From Pseudomonadota bacterium (GTDB lineage Bacteria > Pseudomonadota > Gammaproteobacteria > UBA1113), in the NCBI GenBank assembly GCA_021782495.1, contig JAJXUV010000001.1, positions 118,637 through 182,636 on the forward strand: 64,000 nt of DNA, in the 5' to 3' direction. A program made the translations under genes and the position numbers. Shown in pieces: positions 42,901 through 51,474 of this stretch. Under the pieces are notes generated by a model. That model had not been told where the DNA came from. It worked only from the letters and a program-made list of their open reading frames with translations, and did not search any database. Positions within the stretch are counted from its first letter, which is position 1; the number at the start of each line of letters is the position of its first letter.

Positions 42901-44730
42901 TTTAATATCATGCTCTCTTTTCAAATAATCGGCTATTTCATTCTTTTTGTTTGCGATAGCTAGCGTATAAGCCGTTTCTCCTTTGTCATCTTCCACATTC
43001 ACATCCATATGATAATGCTCAAGGAGATGCTTTACAGTCGCCATATGGCCATTCGCGGCAGCCCGATGTAAAGCATTTTGACTAGGGTCGCGTAGATTAC
43101 AATATGGCCATTGAGTTTGCCGGTGTTTTCCGATGGCATGAACGTTAGCACCATATATAACCAAATAGTCAATTCTGGCATTATCGCCACGTTCAGCTGC
43201 TTTCAGTAAAGCAAATTCCAGTTCTAGACTAGATTCTTTTTTAACATCACACTTTTCTAGGAGATAATCCGCAATTTCTTTTTTGTTGTTTAGAACAGCT
43301 AAAGTATAAGCTGTCCATCCTTTACTATTTTCCACAGAAATATCTATAGTATACGTGCTGAGCAGATAATGAAAAGTCTTGAATTGACCTTTGGTGGCAA
43401 CCCAGTGTAAAACTGTTTCCCCCTGATTATCTTTGATTTTAACATCAATTTTGCAATGCTTTACTAAATGCTCAATAGTGTCTATACGATCATTAATAAC
43501 GGCATAATACAAAGCATTCCTTTTTATTTCATGATTACATGGAAGACTTTCAGCATTAACATCAGCCTTTTCGCCGTTCTCAACAGCCTTATATAAGAGC
43601 CACTTATCTTTTCCTAAATCCACTTTTATTTCGATATTAACATCAGCACCGCATGCAATTAGATAATCAATCACGCTATTGCTACTATGCATCGCTGCTT
43701 CACATAAGGCTTCTTGTAGCTTAACACTAAACTTTGGTTTTACTGCACCTTTTTTTAAGAGATAATCGACCATTTCTTTATAATAACGTGCAGCGGCCAA
43801 AGTATAAGCCGTTTCTCCTTTCTCGTCTTTCATGTTAATATCAATATCATGTTGTTCTACAAAATAATCAATTGCTTCTATATTGTAAGTTTGTGCAGCA
43901 TAGTGCAGGGCTTTACAAGCATTGACATGACACGAAATTAAATAATCAATTGTGTCTTTATCTAGAGGATTGATTGCTTTTAACAATTTTTCTTCTAATT
44001 CTGGATGCGATTCCAATATCGCATTATATTTTACTTTCAAATAACGGGCCGTTTTTCGTTTGCCAGCTAAAATTGCTATGATATACGCTGTTTTTCCATC
44101 ATGGCGGCTTTCTTTTGCATTAATATTTGTACCATGTTGAATTAAATAGTCAATTTTAGTATGATCTCCCTGTTTGGCTGCCTCTCGTAGAAGCGCTTCT
44201 AGCTTTGGACTAGATCTTGGCTTAATATCGTATTTTTTTAGAAAATGCTTGGCCATTTCTTCTTTTTGATTTAGAACAGCTAATGTGTATGCTGTTTCTC
44301 CCTCAGCATCTTCTAAATGTATGTCCATTTTATAGCGTAAGATTAAGTGATCAATTGTTCTAATATGCCCTCCGATTGCGGCATAATGCAAAACATTCCG
44401 GCCTTCACCAGGTTTCTCATCTGGGGTATAGTCTTCATAGAAAGGAGAACCATAACCATCGTCAACAATATAATATTGCGCATACTCTACAACCGCATGA
44501 ATATCCATATTATGTTCATCTATCAAATAATCAAGGGTTTTAGTGTGGCCCTGAACAGCGGCTAAGTGTAAAACATTTTGCCGGTTTGAGTCTGTTTCAT
44601 TAATATTTACCCCAGCCGCAACCAATTTACCAATTTCAAGGTTATCACCTCTTTTCACAGCTTCAAATAAAGCCTCTTTTAGCTGCGCGGGTGATTCTTC
44701 TTTTAAAGATAATATAGAACCTGAATACAT
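39955..44730 (-). CDS. giant ankyrin-repeat protein with C-terminal HEITH zinc-protease motif
   Basis: A 1591-residue protein without signal peptide; ATG 44730 follows AGAGG. Residues about 15-1190 are ankyrin repeats in about ten super-repeats of three units each, with blocks like ALLTAASQGDNARIDYLV, NALHRAAINGHRETLDYLI and EGETAYTLAVANKK. The C-terminal part (about 1200-1591) is non-repetitive, and has LIHEITHFVADEV with HEITH at residues 1361-1365, the HExxH signature of zinc peptidases, preceded by a catalytic-domain-like NSIYLGGKRHADEEM. A Ser-rich tail ends the protein. Likely a secreted effector using ankyrins to hold a host target for proteolysis; secretion and activity are inference. 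Confidence 0.8.
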   Translation of the reverse strand: MYSGSILSLKEESPAQLKEALFEAVKRGDNLEIGKLVAAGVNINETDSNRQNVLHLAAVQGHTKTLDYLIDEHNMDIHAVVEYAQYYIVDDGYGSPFYEDYTPDEKPGEGRNVLHYAAIGGHIRTIDHLILRYKMDIHLEDAEGETAYTLAVLNQKEEMAKHFLKKYDIKPRSSPKLEALLREAAKQGDHTKIDYLIQHGTNINAKESRHDGKTAYIIAILAGKRKTARYLKVKYNAILESHPELEEKLLKAINPLDKDTIDYLISCHVNACKALHYAAQTYNIEAIDYFVEQHDIDINMKDEKGETAYTLAAARYYKEMVDYLLKKGAVKPKFSVKLQEALCEAAMHSSNSVIDYLIACGADVNIEIKVDLGKDKWLLYKAVENGEKADVNAESLPCNHEIKRNALYYAVINDRIDTIEHLVKHCKIDVKIKDNQGETVLHWVATKGQFKTFHYLLSTYTIDISVENSKGWTAYTLAVLNNKKEIADYLLEKCDVKKESSLELEFALLKAAERGDNARIDYLVIYGANVHAIGKHRQTQWPYCNLRDPSQNALHRAAANGHMATVKHLLEHYHMDVNVEDDKGETAYTLAIANKKNEIADYLKREHDIKLKSSSKLEITLREASKRGDNTKIDYCVENGVNLNAEDDEGETAYTLAVVNNKTETAEYLQIKYSVKLKSSPRLEQALLTAASQGDNARIDYLVTCGVNIHAKVNKGENALYRVNSWLILSSPGQNALHRAAINGHRETLDYLIEHYGMDVHEQNAEGETVYTLAVASRKKEFAEYVKTKYAIKLKSSPQLEEALFQAIRDGNNAEIDYFVSCGANINTTRENVLHIAAYNGHIETLDYLIKHYHLNINQENEKGETAYTLAVSHNEKEMAKHLREKYRRKLSLKSSPRLEQALFTAARAGDNAQIDCLVECGANIHTTADLEGYEPEEDYEGIEGGGDGRNVLHWAAVEGHTHTVKHMISHHHMMVNAEDDRGETAYTLALANDKKKTALYLREQYAVRLKTSEKLEGLLWNAAERCDHDEIDYLIACGANVNAKNYWGDTVLHRLASNGQAKTIGYLVSTYKMYVNLKNNEGKTPLMLAIFHHQKDTISYLKKKETEQDASVFHYAVKEKNRTLLISACSSSFESINITNSKGDTALHLAVRCGNVEFSKILILHGADVCMKNKEKKSPQGMLIDKRESYFSTESKKWLLALMLMIEPFDLSNHGFTADFSRDMTQKRDILLLKFKFSRKEIASIISKKIISSNPAVKLDKAMHKKSFKEMNEISYLSPLLGITAFAVEGMHELAFKLKSENKKLRIIIDPEQSCTATVTLGDSSNACGVYYHDNSIYLGGKRHADEEMNRDLVRGTLIHEITHFVADEVFKNNSIPYAKDDLESKKWFNCIVERIYHEFKREPKSMPEIIACVFSGSYTKEVWEKELIVRIPQLIAMGELRVVRKFCPDLLQYYNEKFLIDCKSHLLNLHYKNRVFLSYAAVLIEKKSAKTSSSRALFEFYEPKTDSESDDEKYSIQQESSQYVEKEPLFELSLVSDYEDNLSGDRLQEVTSPCVSAITTVSFWRSAQSNSASSSSAVQPILSMKNSYK

Positions 44731-44768
44731 AAGAACCTCTTATTTCTTAAAATTGATCTGCCTTTCTT

Positions 44769-47384
44769 TTAATTGCTTAACGAAGGAATACTCTGTGGTT
44801 TTATTGATTGTTTATTTTCCACCTGACTCTGACTCTCTTCTACCATGCTATCTGCACTCGAGGCTACAGAATTCAGCTTAAATAATTGAGAGAGACTCTC
44901 TATCATTGCCATTGTTACACTTGCGTCAACTAAAGCATCCGATGTCCCCGATTGCATTTTAGATTTACCCTCAACTTTATCTGCGGGCCTCTCAGATGAT
45001 TGTGGATAACATGGGACATTGCATTCTCGTTTCGATTCTTCTTGCCAAGATTTTAATAGATGCAATTTATATGCTTCCATCTTTTCTTTAATCAATTGAT
45101 ACAAGCTAATTTTTCCAAAATTAAGTTCATCCATTCCAACAAATTCAAACCCTGAAATGCTACACAAATTTTCAACGGTATAAAATGGATTTTGGAATAT
45201 GGTGGCAATTATTTCTTTAGATATACTATTACCTTCGTCTGCTGCTTTCACCAGTAATTCCAAGCCTTCTACAAAAACGGGTTTACAATGTTTAGAAAAG
45301 AGTAAATATGCGTTAAGCCACGGCTGTCTTTTAATACTTGCATCCTCTTTAGATAAATTTTCAATCCAATCTGTAGCCTCTCTATGATGCACCAAAGGAG
45401 ATGCAACTAATACCAGGAAAATGCCCAAATAATATTGTATCTGCCTATTATTCTCCTTTGCAGCTTGGCGCAACTGCGCCAAACTTGCCTCTACTACGCT
45501 GTTATTTAAATCCAGCCTGTATGGTTGCCACAGCAATATCGTGATAAGCGCGAGTAAAGCCTTAGCTGGAACCAGCTCTACGCCCAAAGATAGCTCAGCG
45601 TAATTTGTCCTGTCAATTTTTTGGGCTTGTTCAATTGCACTGAGCAACTGCGCAAGCGCCTTCTCTAATTCCTCATCATTTTCGGGAGGGGTTGGTTTTA
45701 TTATTTTAAGCGCCGAATACAATAGCGCAGCTGGATGTCTTGCTTGCACTGCCATATCAAGATAACGCTTGCTTTTAATTTCGGCATCCTTTATTTTTTC
45801 CCGATTAAGGCAAAATATTCCCACTAAAAACATACAATCAATATTTCCCAATAAAGAGCCTTTTTCCCACCATTCAACGGCCTTGTTAGAATTCTTTTGA
45901 GAAAAATACCAACCAAGAAGCAGCATGGCTTCAGTATATCCCTTTTCAGCTAATTCTTCTAATAACAGGATACCGCGCTGATTATTTTTTTTTGTTTTCT
46001 CACTGGATTCCGCTTTCATCAATAAAAGCATTCCCAACATAAATTGCATATAAAGTGGAGTATGTTTGCTAAGTTCATGGATGGGTTGCTCTAATAACTG
46101 GAATATAGACTTCTGTCTTGAATAACCATCTGTTGGATTTACGAACAATTGCATCTGCGCTCTAACCGAGCCGGAATCCGCACTCGCCTGCCTTAATTCA
46201 AAGGCTCGTTGTATATTACCAATTGCTCGATGGTATGCAGACAACATTAATTTTGCATCTGGATGACCCAACTCATCTGCTTTTTCTAACCATTCTTTTG
46301 CTTCTTCCCTATTTTTATCGCATCCAATACCTCTTAGGTAGCACGTAGCAACACTTATCATAGCGTCCGTATCGCCGCCTTTTGCGGATAATAAATACCA
46401 TTTAAATGCTTCTTCTAGATTAAGGGGGATAACTTCCCCATGTTGACAAAAATAACCTATTTGATATTGGCTGTATGGGTCCCCTTGTTGCGCTGCTTTC
46501 ATATACCAATGTACAGCTTTATTAATGTCTTTGGGGATAGATTCTTCTGGATAACCGTGTAAATATAAATTGCCAACTCGCCGCATTGAAGTAATATCGC
46601 CTAATGTTGCCCCCCGCATAGCCCACACGGCCGATAGCTTGGTGTTGATTTCACAGCCAAAACCATAGAAATAAGCAGAAGATAAGATATAAGCAGCCAT
46701 TCCTTGACCATTATTAACGGCTTTTTCTAACCATTCCATCGCTTTTTTATCATTTTGCCTAATCCCTTCGCCTACATAGTAAAACATACCTAGAAATTCT
46801 TGTGCAGGACCATATTCTTGAGCAGCCGATTTTGACAGTAGTTCAAATGCTTTTTTATAATTGTAACTTAGCATTTTTACACCAAAAGTATAAGCACAAC
46901 CCAATAAAAATTGCGCTTTAGCTTCTCCAATATCCGCTGATTTTTCAATAGAACACAGATTATTTTTATAAAATAACTCTATATTCTGATCGTTAAATTT
47001 TTCAAGGAAATTAAATTTTGCCAATCTTTTGATCTTGACAACATAGTGCCCATCTCTTTTTTCATAACTTTCAATATAAGGTTTTAGCTCTACGGACTCC
47101 AGCCAGGTTTCACAAGCAGCAAAAATCACGCCTCGCTGTCCTTTTGCATTAATATGATTGCCTCGTCCTGTAATAATGCGACAAGTTCGGCAACCATCTT
47201 TAACGCTTTCCATAATGGCTTTTTTTACACGTGATTTTGCTTCATCAACTGAACAACCATGCAAATCATCCCATCTTAAATTATAAAATGTTCTCATGGC
47301 AGTAATCGTGGCAATGCCTATTTCATTAAAATCACCTGAACTAGACATAGACTGACTCTTTTGACTCGTTTTTTTTGAATACAT
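44769..47384 (-). CDS. Smr domain - Sel1 repeat fusion protein
   Basis: An 871-residue protein without signal peptide. The N-terminal domain (residues about 30-110) matches Smr, the MutS2/small-MutS-related nuclease fold: WDDLHGCSVDEAK with DLHG at 40-43 and RIITGRGNH with TGRG at 72-75. Residues about 145-420 are Sel1-like repeats (AQFLLGCAYTFGVKM, AQEFLGMFYYVGEGI, AAYILSSAYFYGFGC and others), and weaker helical repeats run on to about 660. Sel1 repeats occur in effectors such as LpnE and EnhC of Legionella. It lies 38 bp upstream of the ankyrin gene on the same strand, perhaps in one transcript. Confidence 0.8.
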   Translation of the reverse strand: MYSKKTSQKSQSMSSSGDFNEIGIATITAMRTFYNLRWDDLHGCSVDEAKSRVKKAIMESVKDGCRTCRIITGRGNHINAKGQRGVIFAACETWLESVELKPYIESYEKRDGHYVVKIKRLAKFNFLEKFNDQNIELFYKNNLCSIEKSADIGEAKAQFLLGCAYTFGVKMLSYNYKKAFELLSKSAAQEYGPAQEFLGMFYYVGEGIRQNDKKAMEWLEKAVNNGQGMAAYILSSAYFYGFGCEINTKLSAVWAMRGATLGDITSMRRVGNLYLHGYPEESIPKDINKAVHWYMKAAQQGDPYSQYQIGYFCQHGEVIPLNLEEAFKWYLLSAKGGDTDAMISVATCYLRGIGCDKNREEAKEWLEKADELGHPDAKLMLSAYHRAIGNIQRAFELRQASADSGSVRAQMQLFVNPTDGYSRQKSIFQLLEQPIHELSKHTPLYMQFMLGMLLLMKAESSEKTKKNNQRGILLLEELAEKGYTEAMLLLGWYFSQKNSNKAVEWWEKGSLLGNIDCMFLVGIFCLNREKIKDAEIKSKRYLDMAVQARHPAALLYSALKIIKPTPPENDEELEKALAQLLSAIEQAQKIDRTNYAELSLGVELVPAKALLALITILLWQPYRLDLNNSVVEASLAQLRQAAKENNRQIQYYLGIFLVLVASPLVHHREATDWIENLSKEDASIKRQPWLNAYLLFSKHCKPVFVEGLELLVKAADEGNSISKEIIATIFQNPFYTVENLCSISGFEFVGMDELNFGKISLYQLIKEKMEAYKLHLLKSWQEESKRECNVPCYPQSSERPADKVEGKSKMQSGTSDALVDASVTMAMIESLSQLFKLNSVASSADSMVEESQSQVENKQSIKPQSIPSLSN

Positions 47385-47589
47385 AAATTTCCCTCTTTTT
47401 AAAAAGAAAAAATGATTTTAAATTTTATACCCACAGCAAATAACCAGATCGCTCTTTACCTACGCGGTTTGCGCGGGACCTCTCCAAAATGATAAGCCCT
47501 TTGCCTTTTCATCGGTTAATCATAATTTTTCGCCGTTATCTAAACCATGGCGTAAATTCACTGCTCACAGGACTAGCCTAAATCAAAAC

Positions 47590-50500
47590 TTAATGCCCTC
47601 GTTTTCTAATGCCTGTTTGCGTAGGTATAGGTACGGGCATAGGCGCAGGAACCATCGGCACCTCTTTTTGTTTTGCCTTTTGGGCCGTTTTGAAAAAAGC
47701 ACTGTTATTTTGACTAGAAGGAACCCGATTAGCACTCTTTTGGGGGACACTAATGCTGATTTCAGTTTTGGGAGGAACAGGGTCAGGCTTTGCAATAGAG
47801 CCATGTCGTTCACAAACAGAATTAACCATATTTAAGTATGAAGCAATCATGGGATGCATCGCAGCATCCGAAACTCCTTTTAATTCGTTTTCTACGCTCT
47901 CGAATAAAGTTTCATCTTGAGGCGGTAAATGGATGACTTTACCAGTTTGGTATTTATCCAATCCTAATTGTTCGTGTTTCAATGAACTCATTACCAACGT
48001 AACCCAAATATTTCTTTCGTGTAGCTTCTTTATCAAATCCTGCAATTGCTGGCTATGGTAATTAGGATTGTGGGTAATATCAATCAGCATCCCCGTCATA
48101 TTAGGAAATTCTTCTAATTTAAATGAAGTCAATTCAGTGATATCCACAAACGCAATTTTAGCTTTTTCTTTTTCACGCGTCCGATACTGTATCGCTTCTT
48201 CTAAAAAATTACCCACTTCAAAATAACTATTTTCAAATAAAAAGATATGCGGTTTTTCAGTATCATAAGGAACTGTACCATCGCTCCGTGGCTTAGGCTT
48301 AATACGGCGATTAGACTTACTGGAAGCATCTTCTACAGAATCCAATCTCCCTGACAAACTTAACTGCCAATGCAAGGTAGTAAAACCAAGGTTAATGGCT
48401 TGTTGACCGCTGTCTGCAAAGAAAATGTTAATGGCATCCGAACTTAGACCGAACTCTTGCATCAAACATTGCTTTTCATACGAAACCAATGCTTTCACTG
48501 AGTCTGAATCTGCTGCATTGTCAGAATGAGAAGCCATCTTCCTCAGAGAATCCAGTGAAATCAAATATTCCAACATGTTTTCAATCAATAAAGCTGCCTT
48601 GGCATACAAATGCGATTCCGGATATTGGTCTTGATTTTCCAAAATAGAAATGGCTTTATTACAATTTTTGTAGAGCTTCAACAAGCTATGCCAATAACAA
48701 TGTGAAAATTCTCCCTCGTACTCCGGCTGGGTCATGACAATATGCGTCGCATAGCTGACCAGGTTTTTTAAAATTTGAAATAATACATTTTTTTCAATTG
48801 GCTGTTCTGATAGTATTTCTTGCGATATGCCTTTTCGCTGTTGAACGTTCTGAATATCTTTTCGTGAAAAATCCTTATCCCCTTTACATTCTACAATAAA
48901 TTCACTTAAAAATTTGGAAAATGCATTTTCTTTGTTCTTATCTGAGCTATCCCCCTCTTTTTCTGCCTCAAAAAGATAGTATTCTGCAGCCAAGAATGCC
49001 TGCCAGCGATGCTCCGTTGCCCGCATAGAAGTTGTTAAGTAGTTCCCCGTTTTTTCTGTTTCATTTTTTCCTTTCGCATTTTCACAAGGCTGAAATGCTT
49101 TTTTTACGATAGAATTTTTTCTATCAATAAAGTTAAATTTTACTAACAATTTATCTAAATCTCTCAAGCTCTCCACAATCACTTCTTTATAAATTTCTGG
49201 CTCCAATCCTAATGACAAGCGCATACGCATCGAACCAATATCGGATAAAGTAGCCCGTAAAAATCCAAAACTTTGCCGACGCTGTGTACGAATAGACAGC
49301 CCTCTTTTAGCAGCATGATAATTCAATAACCCGCCAAAAAAACTAATAATAACATTGGTTAAACCACTTTCATAATTCATGGTTCTTTTTAATTTCTCAT
49401 CCGTAAATCCTGGATAAATATCAATACATAGGCAAGAACTTCCCAGCGGATGCATTAGCTTTAACTGCTGAAGTTCCGAATTAATGACACACACCGAGTC
49501 GGCCATTTGTTGGCGTTGCTTATAAACATCAGCATAAGTTGTTTGCTTCTCTTTACCTACAGACACTTTTTCAGCCTTAGCATTAAGGTTTTTAAAATGC
49601 ACAGCAATACCTTTGATTCTGGCATCAGCTACCTTTTTATCTAATCTTTCTATTTTCTTAGAAATCGATTTTATCTTATTCCCCCTAGAGGTCAGTTTTA
49701 ATTTTTTTCTAAGTTCAGTGATAAACTCATGATTGTTGTCAAATCTATCACGAAAAGCAGATAATCCGCTTTCATAAACGGCTAAATTATTTGCTCTAGC
49801 GCCACTTAATGCAAAATAAGCGCCAAAAAAACTAGGTAATGTTTGACCTTTCTTAGGAAACCCATTTGACTTTATTTTCGATAACTGTGCAGCATAATCA
49901 TTGTCTATAATCGCCGAATGTGCTAATAGTTTCGTAAATACCCTATTACGCGGAAGCACCCCTGTTTTACGCGTATCCTCTGCCTCTTTTGACAATTGAT
50001 CGTATAATTGACGATGTGGATGAGACAGTTGCGAGCGATAATAATACAAAGCATGCTCAGCTTCTCTAGCTTGAACTTTACCAAATCCTGGCTCAGGGCA
50101 ATACGATGAATTGTGCATATAATGATTCAAGACTATCGCTAAATATAAAACAATATGCTTTCGCTTTACATCACCGTCTTCCAAATCTAAAAATAGATAA
50201 CTGATTAATTGTAAAAAATTATCTTCTCCTGTCTTTTTCTTGCTGGTTACAGGAGCTTTTAGATAAGTGTCTATATCAGATGCTATGACAGAAAGTAATT
50301 CGTCGTCATCTTCCTCTTCACAATCTTCTGCCAAGACTATTTCATCACTTTCCTGTGTGTCATCAGAAACAGTTTCTTCTTTTTTATTTCTCACGTTATC
50401 CCTTATATGACTACGAATTTCATCTAACTTTTTGCCACTTCCACCTGTTATAGGTAATTTAATTAATGTTGTATTTTCTAAAAAAGCACCGAGTCCGTCT

Positions 50501-50757
50501 AGAGTAATATTAGGATTACCATCTTTAATCCGTAAAACCCGCAATGTGGTATTTTTTGCTAATAATTTAGCGCATGCATCATTTAGCTGTGGGTTTTTGG
50601 TGACATTCAATTCTTGAATATGGGGATTCTTATCTAATAACGGTAACAATTTTCTAATATCTGAAATACTCAAATTGCAATCATGCAAGTTTAAACAGGT
50701 TTGCTGGAATTGACCGGTTTGTAATGCTTTTAAAGTTTTGGCGGGAATTGTCATCAC
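47590..50757 (-). CDS. large protein: leucine-rich repeats plus a degenerate PLP-enzyme-like region
   Basis: A 1055-residue protein without signal peptide. Residues about 10-110 form ribonuclease-inhibitor-type leucine-rich repeats (NLHDCNLSISDIRKLLPLL, IQELNVTKNPQLNDACAKLL, LRVLRIKDGNPNITLDGLG). A long helical middle follows. From about residue 760 there is a pattern like fold-type I PLP enzymes: FFADSGQQAINLGF, HIFLFENSYFEVGNF, LIDITHNPNYHSQQLQDLI and SSLKHEQLGLDKYQTGKVI, with Lys 927 where the Schiff-base Lys would be. The tail is Pro-rich. The PLP assignment is by eye and tentative. Likely effector-type gene. Confidence 0.65.
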   Translation of the reverse strand: MMTIPAKTLKALQTGQFQQTCLNLHDCNLSISDIRKLLPLLDKNPHIQELNVTKNPQLNDACAKLLAKNTTLRVLRIKDGNPNITLDGLGAFLENTTLIKLPITGGSGKKLDEIRSHIRDNVRNKKEETVSDDTQESDEIVLAEDCEEEDDDELLSVIASDIDTYLKAPVTSKKKTGEDNFLQLISYLFLDLEDGDVKRKHIVLYLAIVLNHYMHNSSYCPEPGFGKVQAREAEHALYYYRSQLSHPHRQLYDQLSKEAEDTRKTGVLPRNRVFTKLLAHSAIIDNDYAAQLSKIKSNGFPKKGQTLPSFFGAYFALSGARANNLAVYESGLSAFRDRFDNNHEFITELRKKLKLTSRGNKIKSISKKIERLDKKVADARIKGIAVHFKNLNAKAEKVSVGKEKQTTYADVYKQRQQMADSVCVINSELQQLKLMHPLGSSCLCIDIYPGFTDEKLKRTMNYESGLTNVIISFFGGLLNYHAAKRGLSIRTQRRQSFGFLRATLSDIGSMRMRLSLGLEPEIYKEVIVESLRDLDKLLVKFNFIDRKNSIVKKAFQPCENAKGKNETEKTGNYLTTSMRATEHRWQAFLAAEYYLFEAEKEGDSSDKNKENAFSKFLSEFIVECKGDKDFSRKDIQNVQQRKGISQEILSEQPIEKNVLFQILKNLVSYATHIVMTQPEYEGEFSHCYWHSLLKLYKNCNKAISILENQDQYPESHLYAKAALLIENMLEYLISLDSLRKMASHSDNAADSDSVKALVSYEKQCLMQEFGLSSDAINIFFADSGQQAINLGFTTLHWQLSLSGRLDSVEDASSKSNRRIKPKPRSDGTVPYDTEKPHIFLFENSYFEVGNFLEEAIQYRTREKEKAKIAFVDITELTSFKLEEFPNMTGMLIDITHNPNYHSQQLQDLIKKLHERNIWVTLVMSSLKHEQLGLDKYQTGKVIHLPPQDETLFESVENELKGVSDAAMHPMIASYLNMVNSVCERHGSIAKPDPVPPKTEISISVPQKSANRVPSSQNNSAFFKTAQKAKQKEVPMVPAPMPVPIPTQTGIRKRGH

Positions 50758-50849
50758 TGTCTTCCTTTTATATTCAATAATTATCCATAAAAAACCAAAA
50801 GAGGATCTTTTTTTGGGCGTATAACGACTTCACATAAAATAAATTAATT

Positions 50850-51470
50850 TTAACCAAACCACGACGACTTACCCTTCTCATCCAACTGAGCTTGGCACTG
50901 CCCTAACTGAAAATCATAAAGGGTAGCGCGCGATTGGACACGCTGCGAATATCGGATGAGCCAAGCTTGGGTGTTATAGGTGCCTCGAGCATAGCCGCCC
51001 CACCCTTCATGGTACGCTAAATATTGCCCATACGCATCGTCATAAGAAATGCCCAATTTGCGGCGCGATTGATAACAATACCAACCCACAAAATCAGAAG
51101 CATCGCTAAAATCATTGCGTTTCGCACTCCAACGCCCCGTGCTTTTCCGGTAATCATCCCAAGAACGATCGACCACTTGTGCATAACTATAAGCCGTCGT
51201 AGGGCGACTGCCTGGAAAAATACCTAAGACAGTGCGGCGCGGCGGTCTGGCTTCTTTCTTAAAAGCCGATTCGTGGTACATAATCGCCATTTGCACGCTC
51301 ACTGGCACCCCCCACTTTTCCTGCGTTGCTTTAGTGGCGGTATACCACTCTGGAAATTCTTCAAAAATATTACACATATTGTCCGGGTGTGAAGGCACGC
51401 GCGCAGCACAGCCCGCGAGTAAAAGTATTGTCATCAAGCCCCCTACTCTTTTAAATACTTTTCCTATCAT
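50850..51470 (-). CDS. lipoprotein with lysozyme-like / transglycosylase SLT fold
   Basis: A 206-residue outer-membrane-type lipoprotein: the signal ends in the lipobox LLAGC near residue 21. The mature part has the lytic-transglycosylase pattern QMAIMYHESAFKKEA, whose Glu would be catalytic, followed by SYAQVVDRSWDDYRK and YLAYHEGWGGYARGTY. It probably cleaves peptidoglycan glycan strands. The YAQ (instead of GLMQ) and the small size resemble a Legionellales-type SLT lipoprotein, though I cannot name the family precisely. It lies four bases downstream of the glmS stop on the same strand and may be co-transcribed. Confidence 0.75.
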   Translation of the reverse strand: MIGKVFKRVGGLMTILLLAGCAARVPSHPDNMCNIFEEFPEWYTATKATQEKWGVPVSVQMAIMYHESAFKKEARPPRRTVLGIFPGSRPTTAYSYAQVVDRSWDDYRKSTGRWSAKRNDFSDASDFVGWYCYQSRRKLGISYDDAYGQYLAYHEGWGGYARGTYNTQAWLIRYSQRVQSRATLYDFQLGQCQAQLDEKGKSSWFG

Positions 51471-51474
51471 AGAT

